Positions 16,143 to 23,349 of a DNA stretch of 32,707 bases are shown one piece after another (the first letter of the stretch is position 1; the number at the start of each line of letters is the position of its first letter). The notes below the pieces were generated by a model. That model ran no database searches and was not told where the DNA came from. It saw only the letters and a list, made by a program, of their open reading frames with translations. Source of the stretch: JBCCEJ01 sp039030335 (GTDB taxonomy: Bacteria; Pseudomonadota; Gammaproteobacteria; HK1). Made by a program: the position numbers and the translations under genes. The stretch covers positions 1 through 32,707 of the forward strand of contig JBCCEJ010000063.1 in assembly GCA_039030335.1 (NCBI GenBank), read 5' to 3'.

Positions 16143-16195
16143 GGCAGCTCTGCTGCCGTCATGTCGAGCGAGGGTCCCGGCGTGCCAGGACCCTC
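16143..16195. terminator. Two tandem hairpins between convergent genes, candidate bidirectional terminator
   Basis: GGCAGC-TCT-GCTGCC (16143-16157) and a second stem of GAGGGTCC with GGACCCTC around a ten-base loop (16170-16195) lie just after the end of the propionate operon and before the convergent YiaA-like gene. Both stems are perfect. Neither is followed by a U-tract, so termination is likely but unproven. Confidence 0.5.
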
Positions 16196-16228
16196 TGCGG
16201 CCAAGCGGCGCTCAGCCGGTGTTTCGGA

Positions 16229-16516
16229 TCACGGCGCGGCCTGCGGATCGAAGTCCTTCAGTATGCGGTCGGTACGCGCATCCTGAATCTTGTTGATGAG
16301 TTTGTTGGCTTCGAATTCGTCGCGCATGGTCTTTGCGAGGGTGAATGTCGCTCCCAACAGGAATAGCGCACCCATCGCCAGATAACCCTTGACCCAGAGC
16401 GTGGCCGGCAGCAGGGCGATGCCGCCGATCATGGCGGCTACCGACAGACCAAACGAAATCTTGGTAAAGGCGATCCATCCGGGGGAGTTGAGCTGAGTGG
16501 CGTGGACGTCGGACAT
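16229..16516 (-). CDS. YiaA/YiaB-type two-helix inner membrane protein
   Basis: The protein has 95 residues with two predicted membrane helices: about 15-37 (AFTKISFGLSVAAMIGGIAL) and about 44-62 (GYLAMGALFLLGATFTLAK). The phrase KGYLAMGALFLLGATFTLAK followed by TMRDEFEANKLINK fits the YiaAB two-helix domain, whose molecular function is unknown. Its start is ATG 16516, and it lies 46 bp downstream of a PspA-like gene on the same strand, so both probably form a small membrane-related operon. The C-terminal tail from about residue 65 is charged and cytoplasmic or periplasmic. Confidence 0.75.
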   Translation of the reverse strand: MSDVHATQLNSPGWIAFTKISFGLSVAAMIGGIALLPATLWVKGYLAMGALFLLGATFTLAKTMRDEFEANKLINKIQDARTDRILKDFDPQAAP

Positions 16517-16562
16517 GATTTGTCTCCGAAGTTGTGTACGTGAAACGGACTGGGGTTGTCTC

Positions 16563-17234
16563 TCAGGGCTTGGCCAGCTTGTCTTTCAGGGCGGCCATAC
16601 GTTCATTCACTGCATGGCGCGTCTGCGAAGCTATCAGGGCTTCTTCAGGACCGTGCTCACGGGCCGCGACGGTCATTTCAGCGGCTGTCAGCGCTTCTGC
16701 GTCGGCGACACGACGCTCGAGCGCACTCATGCGCTCTGCCGCGCTCTCCATGTCGCAGTCGGGCGGCGTGGCACGCGCGATCGACATTTGCGCACGAGCC
16801 GTGCGTTGTCGCGCCACAAGCATCGCCCGCCGGCGGGCGTAGTCTTCGCGGCGGTGCCTCAACGCCCCCAGCTGCTGATGCAGGCGCTCAGCGGAAGCGG
16901 CCGCTTGTGCGGCCTGCGGCTTCAAGTCGCTCAACTGGTCTTCGATCTGGACCTGGCGTTCGAGCGCCGCCCGAGCGCCGTCTTCGTCTTCGGCTGCGAG
17001 GGCTTGTTCGGCATGCTCTCCAGAACGCCTGGCTTCAGCTGTGAGAGTCTGCACCTCTGCTTCGAGCCGCTGCTGGCCCGCTACGGCCTGTACGACGGCT
17101 GAGCGGGCCGCCCGGATCCCCGCATCGAGGTCGCGCATCAGCTGAGCCAGCATGACTTCAGGTTGCTCAGCCTGATCTATCGCGTAGTGGGCCTGGGCGT
17201 TCAGCAGTTCCTGCAAGCGTTTCCATAGGGTCAT
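16563..17234 (-). CDS. PspA/IM30 family membrane-associated protein
   Basis: The 223-residue protein starts MTLWKRLQELLNAQAHYAID, an amphipathic helix of the type PspA/Vipp1 proteins use to bind membranes, followed by EQPEVMLAQLMRDLDAGI and long Ala/Glu/Arg-rich coiled coil up to the end. PspA-family (ESCRT-III superfamily) proteins protect the inner membrane under stress. The ATG at 17234 was preferred because GGAGAG lies seven bases upstream; an in-frame TTG at 17261 would add nine residues. No PspF or PspBC is nearby, so this is a diverged PspA paralogue rather than the classical phage-shock operon. It is followed by the YiaA-like gene and divergent from a dehydrogenase. Confidence 0.8.
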   Translation of the reverse strand: MTLWKRLQELLNAQAHYAIDQAEQPEVMLAQLMRDLDAGIRAARSAVVQAVAGQQRLEAEVQTLTAEARRSGEHAEQALAAEDEDGARAALERQVQIEDQLSDLKPQAAQAAASAERLHQQLGALRHRREDYARRRAMLVARQRTARAQMSIARATPPDCDMESAAERMSALERRVADAEALTAAEMTVAAREHGPEEALIASQTRHAVNERMAALKDKLAKP

Positions 17235-17253
17235 AAGATTCTCTCCACCTGTT

Positions 17254-17282
17254 TTGAACAATGTTCAATAAAAGGTTATAAG
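17254..17282 (+). promoter_or_regulatory. Promoter with overlapping 15-bp palindromic operator
   Basis: TTGAAC (17254-17259) and TATAAG (17277-17282) are separated by 17 bp and give a good sigma70 promoter for the dehydrogenase at 17353. The -35 element is one arm of the perfect palindrome TTGAACA-A-TGTTCAA (17254-17268). The site lies between divergent genes and also sits just upstream of the ribosome binding site of the PspA-like gene, so one regulator could act on both. The regulator is unknown. Confidence 0.55.
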
Positions 17283-17352
17283 CCACGCGGCAAGTGGCGC
17301 AAGAGGCCGGGCTATCATGTGCATCGGATGTCAGTAGCGCGGGAGTGAGGTC

Positions 17353-18111
17353 ATGGAAATCGAGCGAGGGGCGGTTCTGTTGACCGGCGCGGCGACCGGA
17401 ATCGGCGCGGCGCTGGCGGTCCGTCTGGCGCGGCCCGGAACGCGCCTGATGCTGCATACGGGCAGCAATGCCGAAGGCCTTGCGGCGGTTGCCGAGGTCA
17501 GTGCCACGGCCGGCGCGTCAGTCGCGACTCACGTAGCAGACTTGAGCGTAGCCGGCGCCCCGGAGCGTCTCGTGGCCGCAACTCTGGAGCGATTTGGAGG
17601 GATCGGCGGCATCGTCAGCAACGCAGGCTATGCCGACCGTACGCCGCTCGCGGAACTGCGTGGCGCAGGGCTGGAGCAAGCGTTCGGCTCGATGACGGTC
17701 GCGTTTTCCGCGCTGATGCAGAGCGCCGAGCCGGCGCTTCGCGCGGCGTCTGAGGCGCGCGTCGTGGCGGTGAGTTCGTTCGTCACCCACCGCTTCAACG
17801 TCGGCGATCGCTTTCCCGGTTCCGCTGTCGCCAAGGCAGGCCTGGAGACCCTGGTCAAAGCATGGGCAGAGCGCCTGGCGGCGGCGGGGGTGTGCGTCAA
17901 CGCCGTGGTGCCCGGTTACGTACGAAAGGCCCAGGAGAGTGATGCGGGTGAAGAGGCCCTCGCGGCCCGCCGGCCAGGCCTCCAACACGTGCCATTGGGG
18001 CGGGTCGGCGAGCCGGATGAGATCGCGGCAGTCATCGACTTTCTGCTCTCGCCGGATTCAGCCTACGTCACGGGTCAGCTTTGGCATGTGGACGGCGGCA
18101 TGACACTTTGA
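17353..18111 (+). CDS. Short-chain dehydrogenase/reductase lacking the catalytic Tyr
   Basis: The 252-residue protein has the SDR Rossmann fold: nucleotide-binding TGAATGIG at 11-18, DLS at 63-65, SNAG at 89-92, active-site Ser region VSSF at 140-143, and the C-terminal PGYV and HVDGGMTL. The catalytic YxxxK is altered: Lys161 is kept, but the position four residues earlier is Ser157 (FPGSAVAK) instead of Tyr. Cofactor binding is therefore likely, but catalysis must differ or be absent. The substrate is unknown. The gene is probably transcribed from the promoter at 17254-17282 and has a GTG-rich leader with weak GGGAGTGAGG before the ATG, which is a good binding site. It is convergent with thiF. 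Confidence 0.85.
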   Translation: MEIERGAVLLTGAATGIGAALAVRLARPGTRLMLHTGSNAEGLAAVAEVSATAGASVATHVADLSVAGAPERLVAATLERFGGIGGIVSNAGYADRTPLAELRGAGLEQAFGSMTVAFSALMQSAEPALRAASEARVVAVSSFVTHRFNVGDRFPGSAVAKAGLETLVKAWAERLAAAGVCVNAVVPGYVRKAQESDAGEEALAARRPGLQHVPLGRVGEPDEIAAVIDFLLSPDSAYVTGQLWHVDGGMTL

Positions 18112-18160
18112 CCAGCATTCGCTCCGAAGCTGAGTATCATCGCGTGTGAGGGCGAGGCGC

Positions 18161-19150
18161 TCATGCCTCTCGGGGCGCGTCGCCGGCGGCGACGAGTGCG
18201 ATGGGGTTGTCGGCGTAGCGCTGAAGCGCGGCGGCTGCCCGCCAGGCTCTAAGTCCCGAACGACAGCAAAGCACCGCGCGGCGACCAGCCGCCGGTACCA
18301 CGTCGGCGGTTTCGAAGTCGGACACCGTAGCGCGTACGGCGCTGGCCGTAACCGGCGTGGGCGCCTCCTCTTCGCCGCGCAGCTCGACGACGAAATCGTC
18401 GGTACGTATCGCGCTTACGGCAATGAACGAGAATGCATTGCCGGTCGGCTCCGGTGCGCCGTCGAATCGGAACGTCGAGAATCGAAAGCGCGTACTGTCG
18501 AACGTCACCATCTGACCCAGTGGCGACGGCTCGGTGCGCAGCAAAACCTGCAGCGTCATCTGCGCCTGCAGCGATCCCAGCAGCCCGACTACGGGGCCTA
18601 GAACACCGGCGCTGGCGCAGGTCGCTAGGTTGTTCGGCAGATCGGGAAACACGGCCCGCACGGACGGCGCTCCGCCGCAAAAGCCCCCAGCGTAGCCTTG
18701 CAAGCCCAGGGCTGAAGCGGAAATCAGGGGCTTGGCGCTCTGCGCACACGCATCGGACAAAACGTATGTGGCGGCGAAGCTGTCGGCACAGTCGAGGGCC
18801 ACGTCGGCGGCTTCGAGCAGCGCGCCCGCGTTGTCCGGTGTCAGCAGCGCGCGGTGCGGTGTCGCGCGAACTTCGGGATTCAGATTACGCACGTAGGCGG
18901 CTGCGGCGTCAGCCTTGGGCTGGCCGAGCGTGTTCTCACCGTAGAGCGGCTGGCGATGCAGATTCGTGATTTCAACCTGGTCCGCGTCAACGATGTCCAG
19001 ACTGCCGACTCCGGCACCGGCGAGATACTGAAGAGCCGGGCAGCCGAGGCCTCCGGCGCCGATCACCAACACGCGGGATGCTTGCAGGGTTCGCTGCCCG
19101 CTCTCACCGACTTCCGCCAGTATTTCCTGTCTCGGATACCGATCGCTCAT
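18161..19150 (-). CDS. thiF: ThiF/MoeB-type adenylyltransferase with C-terminal rhodanese-like segment
   Basis: ThiF adenylates the ThiS C-terminus so that sulfur can be attached for thiazole synthesis. In the 329-residue protein the E1-like domain covers about 1-240: GAGGLGCP at 31-38, NLHRQ at 63-67 with the catalytic Arg, LDCADS at 119-124, and Cys178 in TCASAGVLGP. The CxxC pairs that bind zinc in most MoeB/ThiF proteins are missing; no CxxC exists in the sequence. Residues about 250-329 look like a shortened rhodanese domain with CRSGLRA (Cys296), a persulfide-loop motif. It is the last gene of the thi operon and its ATG overlaps the thiE stop (ATGA). Context argues for ThiF over MoeB. 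Confidence 0.85.
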   Translation of the reverse strand: MSDRYPRQEILAEVGESGQRTLQASRVLVIGAGGLGCPALQYLAGAGVGSLDIVDADQVEITNLHRQPLYGENTLGQPKADAAAAYVRNLNPEVRATPHRALLTPDNAGALLEAADVALDCADSFAATYVLSDACAQSAKPLISASALGLQGYAGGFCGGAPSVRAVFPDLPNNLATCASAGVLGPVVGLLGSLQAQMTLQVLLRTEPSPLGQMVTFDSTRFRFSTFRFDGAPEPTGNAFSFIAVSAIRTDDFVVELRGEEEAPTPVTASAVRATVSDFETADVVPAAGRRAVLCCRSGLRAWRAAAALQRYADNPIALVAAGDAPREA

Positions 19151-19785
19151 GACGCCGCCGGACGTTCGGACTCAGCGGTACGCGTGACTTTCAGCCATTC
19201 GCGTACGCGGTGTTCCGGGTCGGCGTTCAACGTGATGTCGGTGACTGCCGAGATGATGTCGGCACCGGCTTCAAAGGCGCCGGCGGCCCGTTCCACTCGC
19301 ATGCCGCCGATCGCGACGAGGGGCGTCTCGCCAACCCGTACCTTCCATTGCGCCACGCGTCCGAGTCCCTGCTCCGTCCATTTCATCTTCTTCAGGATGG
19401 TTGGATAGACTGGCCCCAGCGCGATGTAGTCGGGCTCGTGCGAAAGCGCGCGGTCGAGCTCTTCGTCGTCGTGCGTGCTGAGACCAAGCCGGATGCCGGC
19501 GGCTCGAATGGCGGCTACGTCAGCGTCGTCCAGATCTTCCTGACCGAGGTGTACGAAGTCACAGCCGAGTTCGATAGCGAGTTGCCAGTAGTCATTGACG
19601 ATCAGCTGGCAGCCGTGCTGTTTACAGAGCTTGTTGGCCTTACGGATCTCCTGGCGAAGCGTGTCGTCGGGTTGCTCCTTGATGCGTAACTGCACGAGCT
19701 TGATGCCTATTGGCAGCAGCCGTTCGAGCCAGGCGGTGTTGTCAAAGATCGGGTAGAAGCGGTCCAGCGGCCGGCCACCAGCCAT
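19147..19785 (-). CDS. thiE: Thiamine-phosphate synthase
   Basis: ThiE joins the pyrimidine HMP-PP and thiazole phosphate to thiamine phosphate. The 212-residue TIM-barrel protein contains VQLRIKEQ (pyrimidine and diphosphate site), IVNDYWQLAIE, DFVHLGQEDL, LGLSTHDDEEL and ALGPVYPT followed by VAIGGM and ADIISAVTDI, the standard ThiE order. The early part of the barrel is slightly atypical (RFYPIFDNTAWLERLL). It begins 46 bp after thiG and overlaps thiF by four bases (ATGA). Confidence 0.93.
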   Translation of the reverse strand: MAGGRPLDRFYPIFDNTAWLERLLPIGIKLVQLRIKEQPDDTLRQEIRKANKLCKQHGCQLIVNDYWQLAIELGCDFVHLGQEDLDDADVAAIRAAGIRLGLSTHDDEELDRALSHEPDYIALGPVYPTILKKMKWTEQGLGRVAQWKVRVGETPLVAIGGMRVERAAGAFEAGADIISAVTDITLNADPEHRVREWLKVTRTAESERPAAS

Positions 19786-19831
19786 CAGTTTGCTCTCCTG
19801 TTGCGCGCGGTCTGCTCGCGCTGGTTACGAC

Positions 19832-20605
19832 TCATGCAAGAAAGGCCTTGCCCATGACGGGTGTCGATGGCGCCGCCATGTCTCTGGGTTCCATCGGGTC
19901 TGCCTCGAAGGCCAGGGCGCCCGCCTCTATCGCGAGCGCAAACGCCTTCGCCATGGCTACCGGATCGCCGGATTTGGCGACAGCGGTGTTGAGCAACACG
20001 GCGTCGAAGCCGAGCTCCATGGCTGCACCCGCATGAGACGGTACGCCCAGGCCCGCATCCACGACGAGCGGGGTGTTGGGAAAATGCGCGCGCATTGCCC
20101 GCAGTCCATAGATGTTGTTCAAGCCGAGTCCCGAACCTATTGGCGCGCCCCACGGCATCAGCACCTCGCAGCCGGCATCCAGCAGACGTCCGGCCACCAC
20201 CAGATCTTCGGTGGTGTACGGAAACACCTGAAAGCCGTCTTCGGTCAGGATGCGGGCCGCCTCCACAAGCCCGTATACGTCTGGTTGCAACGTGTCCTCT
20301 TCGCCGATGACCTCGAGTTTTACCCAGGATGTGTCAAACACCTCGCGTGCCATCTGAGCGGTCGTCACCGCTTCCTTGACGGTATGGCAGCCGGCTGTGT
20401 TCGGCAGCACGTGCACGCCCAACGACTGGATCATTGCCCAGAAGTCCTGTCCTGCGCGTTCGATGCCGGATTCGCGCCGGAGGGAGACCGTCGCGATGCC
20501 TGCACCGGAAGCGCGCATGGCTTCGGCAAGTATCGCGGGAGACGGATATTGCGCTGTGCCGAGCATCAATGCACTTTGAACATTTACGCCATAGAACGAT
20601 GGCAT
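19832..20605 (-). CDS. thiG: Thiazole synthase
   Basis: ThiG builds the thiazole phosphate ring from deoxyxylulose 5-phosphate, dehydroglycine and sulfur carried on ThiS. The 257-residue protein shows LMLGTAQYPSP, TVSLRRES-type motif at 39-45, Lys96 in WVKLEVIGEE (the Schiff-base lysine), VLMPWGAPIGSGLGLNN and VDAGLGVPSHAGAAMELG. The ATG at 20605 was chosen because GGGAGGG lies immediately upstream, inside the last thiS codons, and gives the typical length; the frame is open for 15 more codons upstream but these overlap thiS. It follows thiS after four bases. Confidence 0.96.
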   Translation of the reverse strand: MPSFYGVNVQSALMLGTAQYPSPAILAEAMRASGAGIATVSLRRESGIERAGQDFWAMIQSLGVHVLPNTAGCHTVKEAVTTAQMAREVFDTSWVKLEVIGEEDTLQPDVYGLVEAARILTEDGFQVFPYTTEDLVVAGRLLDAGCEVLMPWGAPIGSGLGLNNIYGLRAMRAHFPNTPLVVDAGLGVPSHAGAAMELGFDAVLLNTAVAKSGDPVAMAKAFALAIEAGALAFEADPMEPRDMAAPSTPVMGKAFLA

Positions 20606-20609
20606 GCCT

Positions 20610-20807
20610 TCACCCTCCCTGCATTGGTGCCAGTACTTCGAGCTGGTCACCTTCCGTCAACCGCGTCTCCGTGCGGGATGCTGCTGGCACGAAACTGCCG
20701 TTGACCGCCGTGGCGACCGTAGCATCCCCATAGCCCAGTTCGGTGAGCACCGCGGACAGGTTGTCAGCGCTTACGATTTTCGCTTCGCCGTTGACGGTCA
20801 GTTTCAT
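20610..20807 (-). CDS. thiS: Sulfur carrier protein ThiS
   Basis: ThiS is a ubiquitin-like protein that carries sulfur as a C-terminal thiocarboxylate. The 65-residue sequence starts MKLTVNGEA and ends in Gly-Gly, the site of adenylation by ThiF and sulfur loading, and has NGSFVPA and LTEGDQLEVLAPMQGG in the positions expected for the beta-grasp fold. Its ATG overlaps the stop of thiO (ATGA). Confidence 0.95.
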   Translation of the reverse strand: MKLTVNGEAKIVSADNLSAVLTELGYGDATVATAVNGSFVPAASRTETRLTEGDQLEVLAPMQGG

Positions 20808-21805
20808 TGCAGGAACTCCGGACGGCTCGCGGGTCGTTCGATCAGGTCTGCGGTCATGCGCGCGAGGGCCGGGGCCAGCAAGAAGCCGTGCCGATAAAGA
20901 CCGTTTGCGTAGATCGTTGCGCCGTCCTGATAGATCCGCGGCAAGTTGTCGGGAAATGCCGGGCGTGCGTCCACGCCGATCTCGACGATCTCCGCTTCGC
21001 CGAACGCGGGGTGCAGCGCGTAGGCGCTGCCGAGCAGCTCCAGCATGGAACGCGCGCTTATGCGGTTGCGCTCATGGCTTTCGATCATCGTGGCGCCGAC
21101 CATGAAAAGGTGGTCTTCGCGCGGCACTATGTAAAGTGGAATGCGTGGGTGTAGCAGTCTCACGGGGCGCTGTAACGTCACGTCCGGGCAATGGAGGATC
21201 AGCATCTCGCCTTTGACACCCCGCAGCTCCGGAAGTCTGTCGCGGGCGGCGAGGCCACGACAATCGATCGTCAGATCGGCCTGGCGGGCGTCGGCGCCGT
21301 CAGTCTCGAAGTTCACCTCGACGCCGGCCTCGCGCAGTCGGTCGAACAGCGCGCGGGTTGCGTGGCGTGGGTTGAGGTGTGCCTCGCTGTTGAACATCAG
21401 TCCCTGTTGGAAGCGCCCGCCGAGATCCGGCTCCAAGGCCTCGATCTCGACGGCGTCAACTGCACGGTGTTCGCTGGTTCGCCGGGCGAAGCGCTTCAGT
21501 TCGCTTCGGTCGCGAGGTAGCGCCAGTACCAGTGAACCATTGCGCGTGACGCCGGAGGTATGCCGATGCCACCAGTCGGCCGCCTGCTCGCCGTGCCGTA
21601 CCACCGGCTCTTCGGCGCTTTCGCGCTCGCACCATGGTGCCAGCATTCCTCCGGCCCACCAGGAACAGCTTGCCTCGCCGAGATCCGGAGCACGATCGAA
21701 GATCTGAATGTCTTCGAGCCCACGTGCGTTGAGTTCGGTCGCAACTGCGAGGCCTGCGACTCCTGCACCAATGATGTTTATCGCAGTCAAGTGGGGTTGT
21801 CCCAA
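20804..21805 (-). CDS. thiO: Glycine oxidase ThiO
   Basis: ThiO is an FAD enzyme that oxidises glycine to iminoglycine for thiazole synthesis, the oxygen-dependent alternative to ThiH. The 333-residue protein has the FAD dinucleotide motif GAGVAGLAVATEL at about 13-25, followed by DRAP, SWWAGGMLAPWCE in place of the usual S-x-xAGGMLAP, a substrate domain with HLNPRHATRAL, and the C-terminal YANGLYRHGFLLAPALA, which is diagnostic for ThiO. The ATG at 21805 overlaps the end of thiD by 19 bp. Its presence implies aerobic thiamine synthesis. Confidence 0.93.
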   Translation of the reverse strand: MGQPHLTAINIIGAGVAGLAVATELNARGLEDIQIFDRAPDLGEASCSWWAGGMLAPWCERESAEEPVVRHGEQAADWWHRHTSGVTRNGSLVLALPRDRSELKRFARRTSEHRAVDAVEIEALEPDLGGRFQQGLMFNSEAHLNPRHATRALFDRLREAGVEVNFETDGADARQADLTIDCRGLAARDRLPELRGVKGEMLILHCPDVTLQRPVRLLHPRIPLYIVPREDHLFMVGATMIESHERNRISARSMLELLGSAYALHPAFGEAEIVEIGVDARPAFPDNLPRIYQDGATIYANGLYRHGFLLAPALARMTADLIERPASRPEFLQ

Positions 21806-22602
21806 AGTGCATGAAAATGGTGCACCGGTCCGTGGCCGCCGCCGACAGACAATGCGTCCGCAGCCCGAATGGCGCCGTGCAGGTACCGGTGCGCGGCCCC
21901 GACCGCTGCGCCGAGCGACAGCCCGCGAGCTAGTCCTGCCGCAATGGAAGATGACAAGGTGCAGCCGGTACCATGCGTGTTGCGGGTACTGATGCGTTGC
22001 GCCTCGAAACGCTCGATTTCGTAGTCGCGCTGAAGCAACAGGTCAACACAGACCGCTCCGTCGGCGTGACCACCTTTCATCAGTACCGCGCTGGCACCCA
22101 GGGCCAGCAGCGCCTCACCCTGTGCCTGCTGCTCTGCGACGTTGCGCGCCGGGTCGTCATTCAGGAAACACGCGGCTTCGGGAAGGTTCGGCGTAATCAC
22201 GGTCGCAAGTGGCAGCAAGCGTTCGCGAAGTGCCGAGACGGCATCTGCCGCGAGCAGTGCGTCGCCGGATTTCGCCACCATGACAGGATCCAGCACCACC
22301 GGAATCGTGTGGCCCGTCAAGGCCTCAGCAACGGTCTCGATGATCGGGACCGAGGAGAGCATACCGATCTTGACGGCACGTACATCCAGGTCGTCGAACA
22401 CGGCGGCGAGCTGCGCCGCGATCATCTCGGGTGGCGCTTCGTGCACAGCCGTAACGGCACGGGTGTTCTGCGCGGTCAACGCGGTGATGACACTTGCGCC
22501 GTACACGCCCAGTGCCGAGAAAGCCTTGAGGTCGGCCTGGATGCCGGCGCCGCCGCCGCTGTCGGATCCGGCGATGGTCAATGCGATAGGTGTTGCAGTC
22601 AT
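21787..22602 (-). CDS. thiD: Hydroxymethylpyrimidine / phosphomethylpyrimidine kinase
   Basis: ThiD phosphorylates HMP and HMP-phosphate to HMP-diphosphate. The 271-residue ribokinase-fold protein has AGSDSGGGAGIQADLKAF at 11-28, ALTAQNTRAV, VLDPVMVAKSGDALL, TPNLPEAACFL and the anion hole THGTGCTLSSSIAAGLA, all standard. It is the first gene of the operon. A GAGGA ribosome binding site lies just upstream of the ATG, next to a short CGCG-type hairpin, and the TPP riboswitch ends about 74 bp before the start, suggesting that translation start or early termination is what the switch controls. Confidence 0.96.
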   Translation of the reverse strand: MTATPIALTIAGSDSGGGAGIQADLKAFSALGVYGASVITALTAQNTRAVTAVHEAPPEMIAAQLAAVFDDLDVRAVKIGMLSSVPIIETVAEALTGHTIPVVLDPVMVAKSGDALLAADAVSALRERLLPLATVITPNLPEAACFLNDDPARNVAEQQAQGEALLALGASAVLMKGGHADGAVCVDLLLQRDYEIERFEAQRISTRNTHGTGCTLSSSIAAGLARGLSLGAAVGAAHRYLHGAIRAADALSVGGGHGPVHHFHALWDNPT

Positions 22603-22676
22603 GATCCTCGCGACTCGCGTTGCGCTCCGCGCCGGGAATCGAAATGGACCTTGCAGCTCAGGAAGTGGGGTCGGTT

Positions 22677-22757
22677 CCGTTCCCTTCGCCGGCGTTACCC
22701 GGAGCAGGTTCGATGGGTTGACGCGATGCGTCTCTCAGCGTGAGAGCACCCCAACGG
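22677..22757 (-). ncRNA. TPP riboswitch (THI element)
   Basis: Read on the minus strand, the element has a P1 stem CCGTT/AACGG, the conserved GGGGTGCTC, CTGAGA (plus positions 22733-22738), ACCC followed by GAACCTG and CCGGGTAACGCCGGCGAAGG with GGGAA, matching the THI-box core. It is directly upstream of thiD and should repress the whole thiDOSGEF operon when thiamine diphosphate is abundant. Confidence 0.95.
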
Positions 22758-22893
22758 TTCTCGCTAACTTACACCCAGACGGGATTCGGCGCCAGCCGTT
22801 CGGGGAGCGGTCGGGAGCCGGCCGGTCAGACCGACGGCGCAGTTACCTGCCGCTCAACCGTTGGCTGACCGGGGCGCTATCAGGTCCTGAGGC

Positions 22894-23211
22894 TCAGGCG
22901 AGAATGCCGCCGATGATCGCGCCGAGCAGCAGTGGACCAACATGCGCAAGTGCCAGCACCAGACCGCCCGCGCCAGCCACCGCGCCGATGAGCGGGATAC
23001 CCGTCAAACTCGACGCGACGAAAAACAGCAGTGCACCGAACACGATACACGGCAGCAAAACCGCGAGAATTGCACTGCCGACGCCGCCGGCGGCCTTGCC
23101 GCCTACGGCGCCCGCGACCAGCGGTCCAACCACCGGCGCCCAGAACAACAACAGCGAGATAACGAACATCCAGATAATCGCAGCGACGATGCTGCCGTTG
23201 TCGTCAGCCAT
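22894..23211 (-). CDS. Small hydrophobic membrane protein of unknown function
   Basis: The 105-residue protein is almost entirely hydrophobic and glycine-rich, with about three membrane segments: residues 8-28 (IVAAIIWMFVISLLLFW), 45-68 (SAILAVLLPCIVFGALLFFV) and 75-103 (IGAVAGAGGLVLALAHV). The repeated small residues GAVGGKAAGG and GAVAGAGG resemble glycine-zipper packing. Only the first five residues are polar. I recognise no named family. It stands alone between the thi riboswitch and a dehydrogenase gene on the same strand, with about 138 bp of non-coding sequence before it. Confidence 0.6.
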   Translation of the reverse strand: MADDNGSIVAAIIWMFVISLLLFWAPVVGPLVAGAVGGKAAGGVGSAILAVLLPCIVFGALLFFVASSLTGIPLIGAVAGAGGLVLALAHVGPLLLGAIIGGILA

Positions 23212-23349
23212 GATGGTCTTCGTGCTCCCCGTCGTACGGCGCGCCCGACCGGCCGCCTTCAGGTGGCATTACAGCACACTGCACCGTTTCGCTTCGCGCA
23301 CTGGTCGGTCACAGTTTGCGGGCGCGAGAGCGACCAGCGCCGGTACCAC

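Noticed and set aside
16563..17234. Classical phage-shock (psp) operon
   Set aside because: No pspB, pspC or pspF lies nearby, and the partner gene is a YiaA-like protein, so only the PspA family can be claimed.
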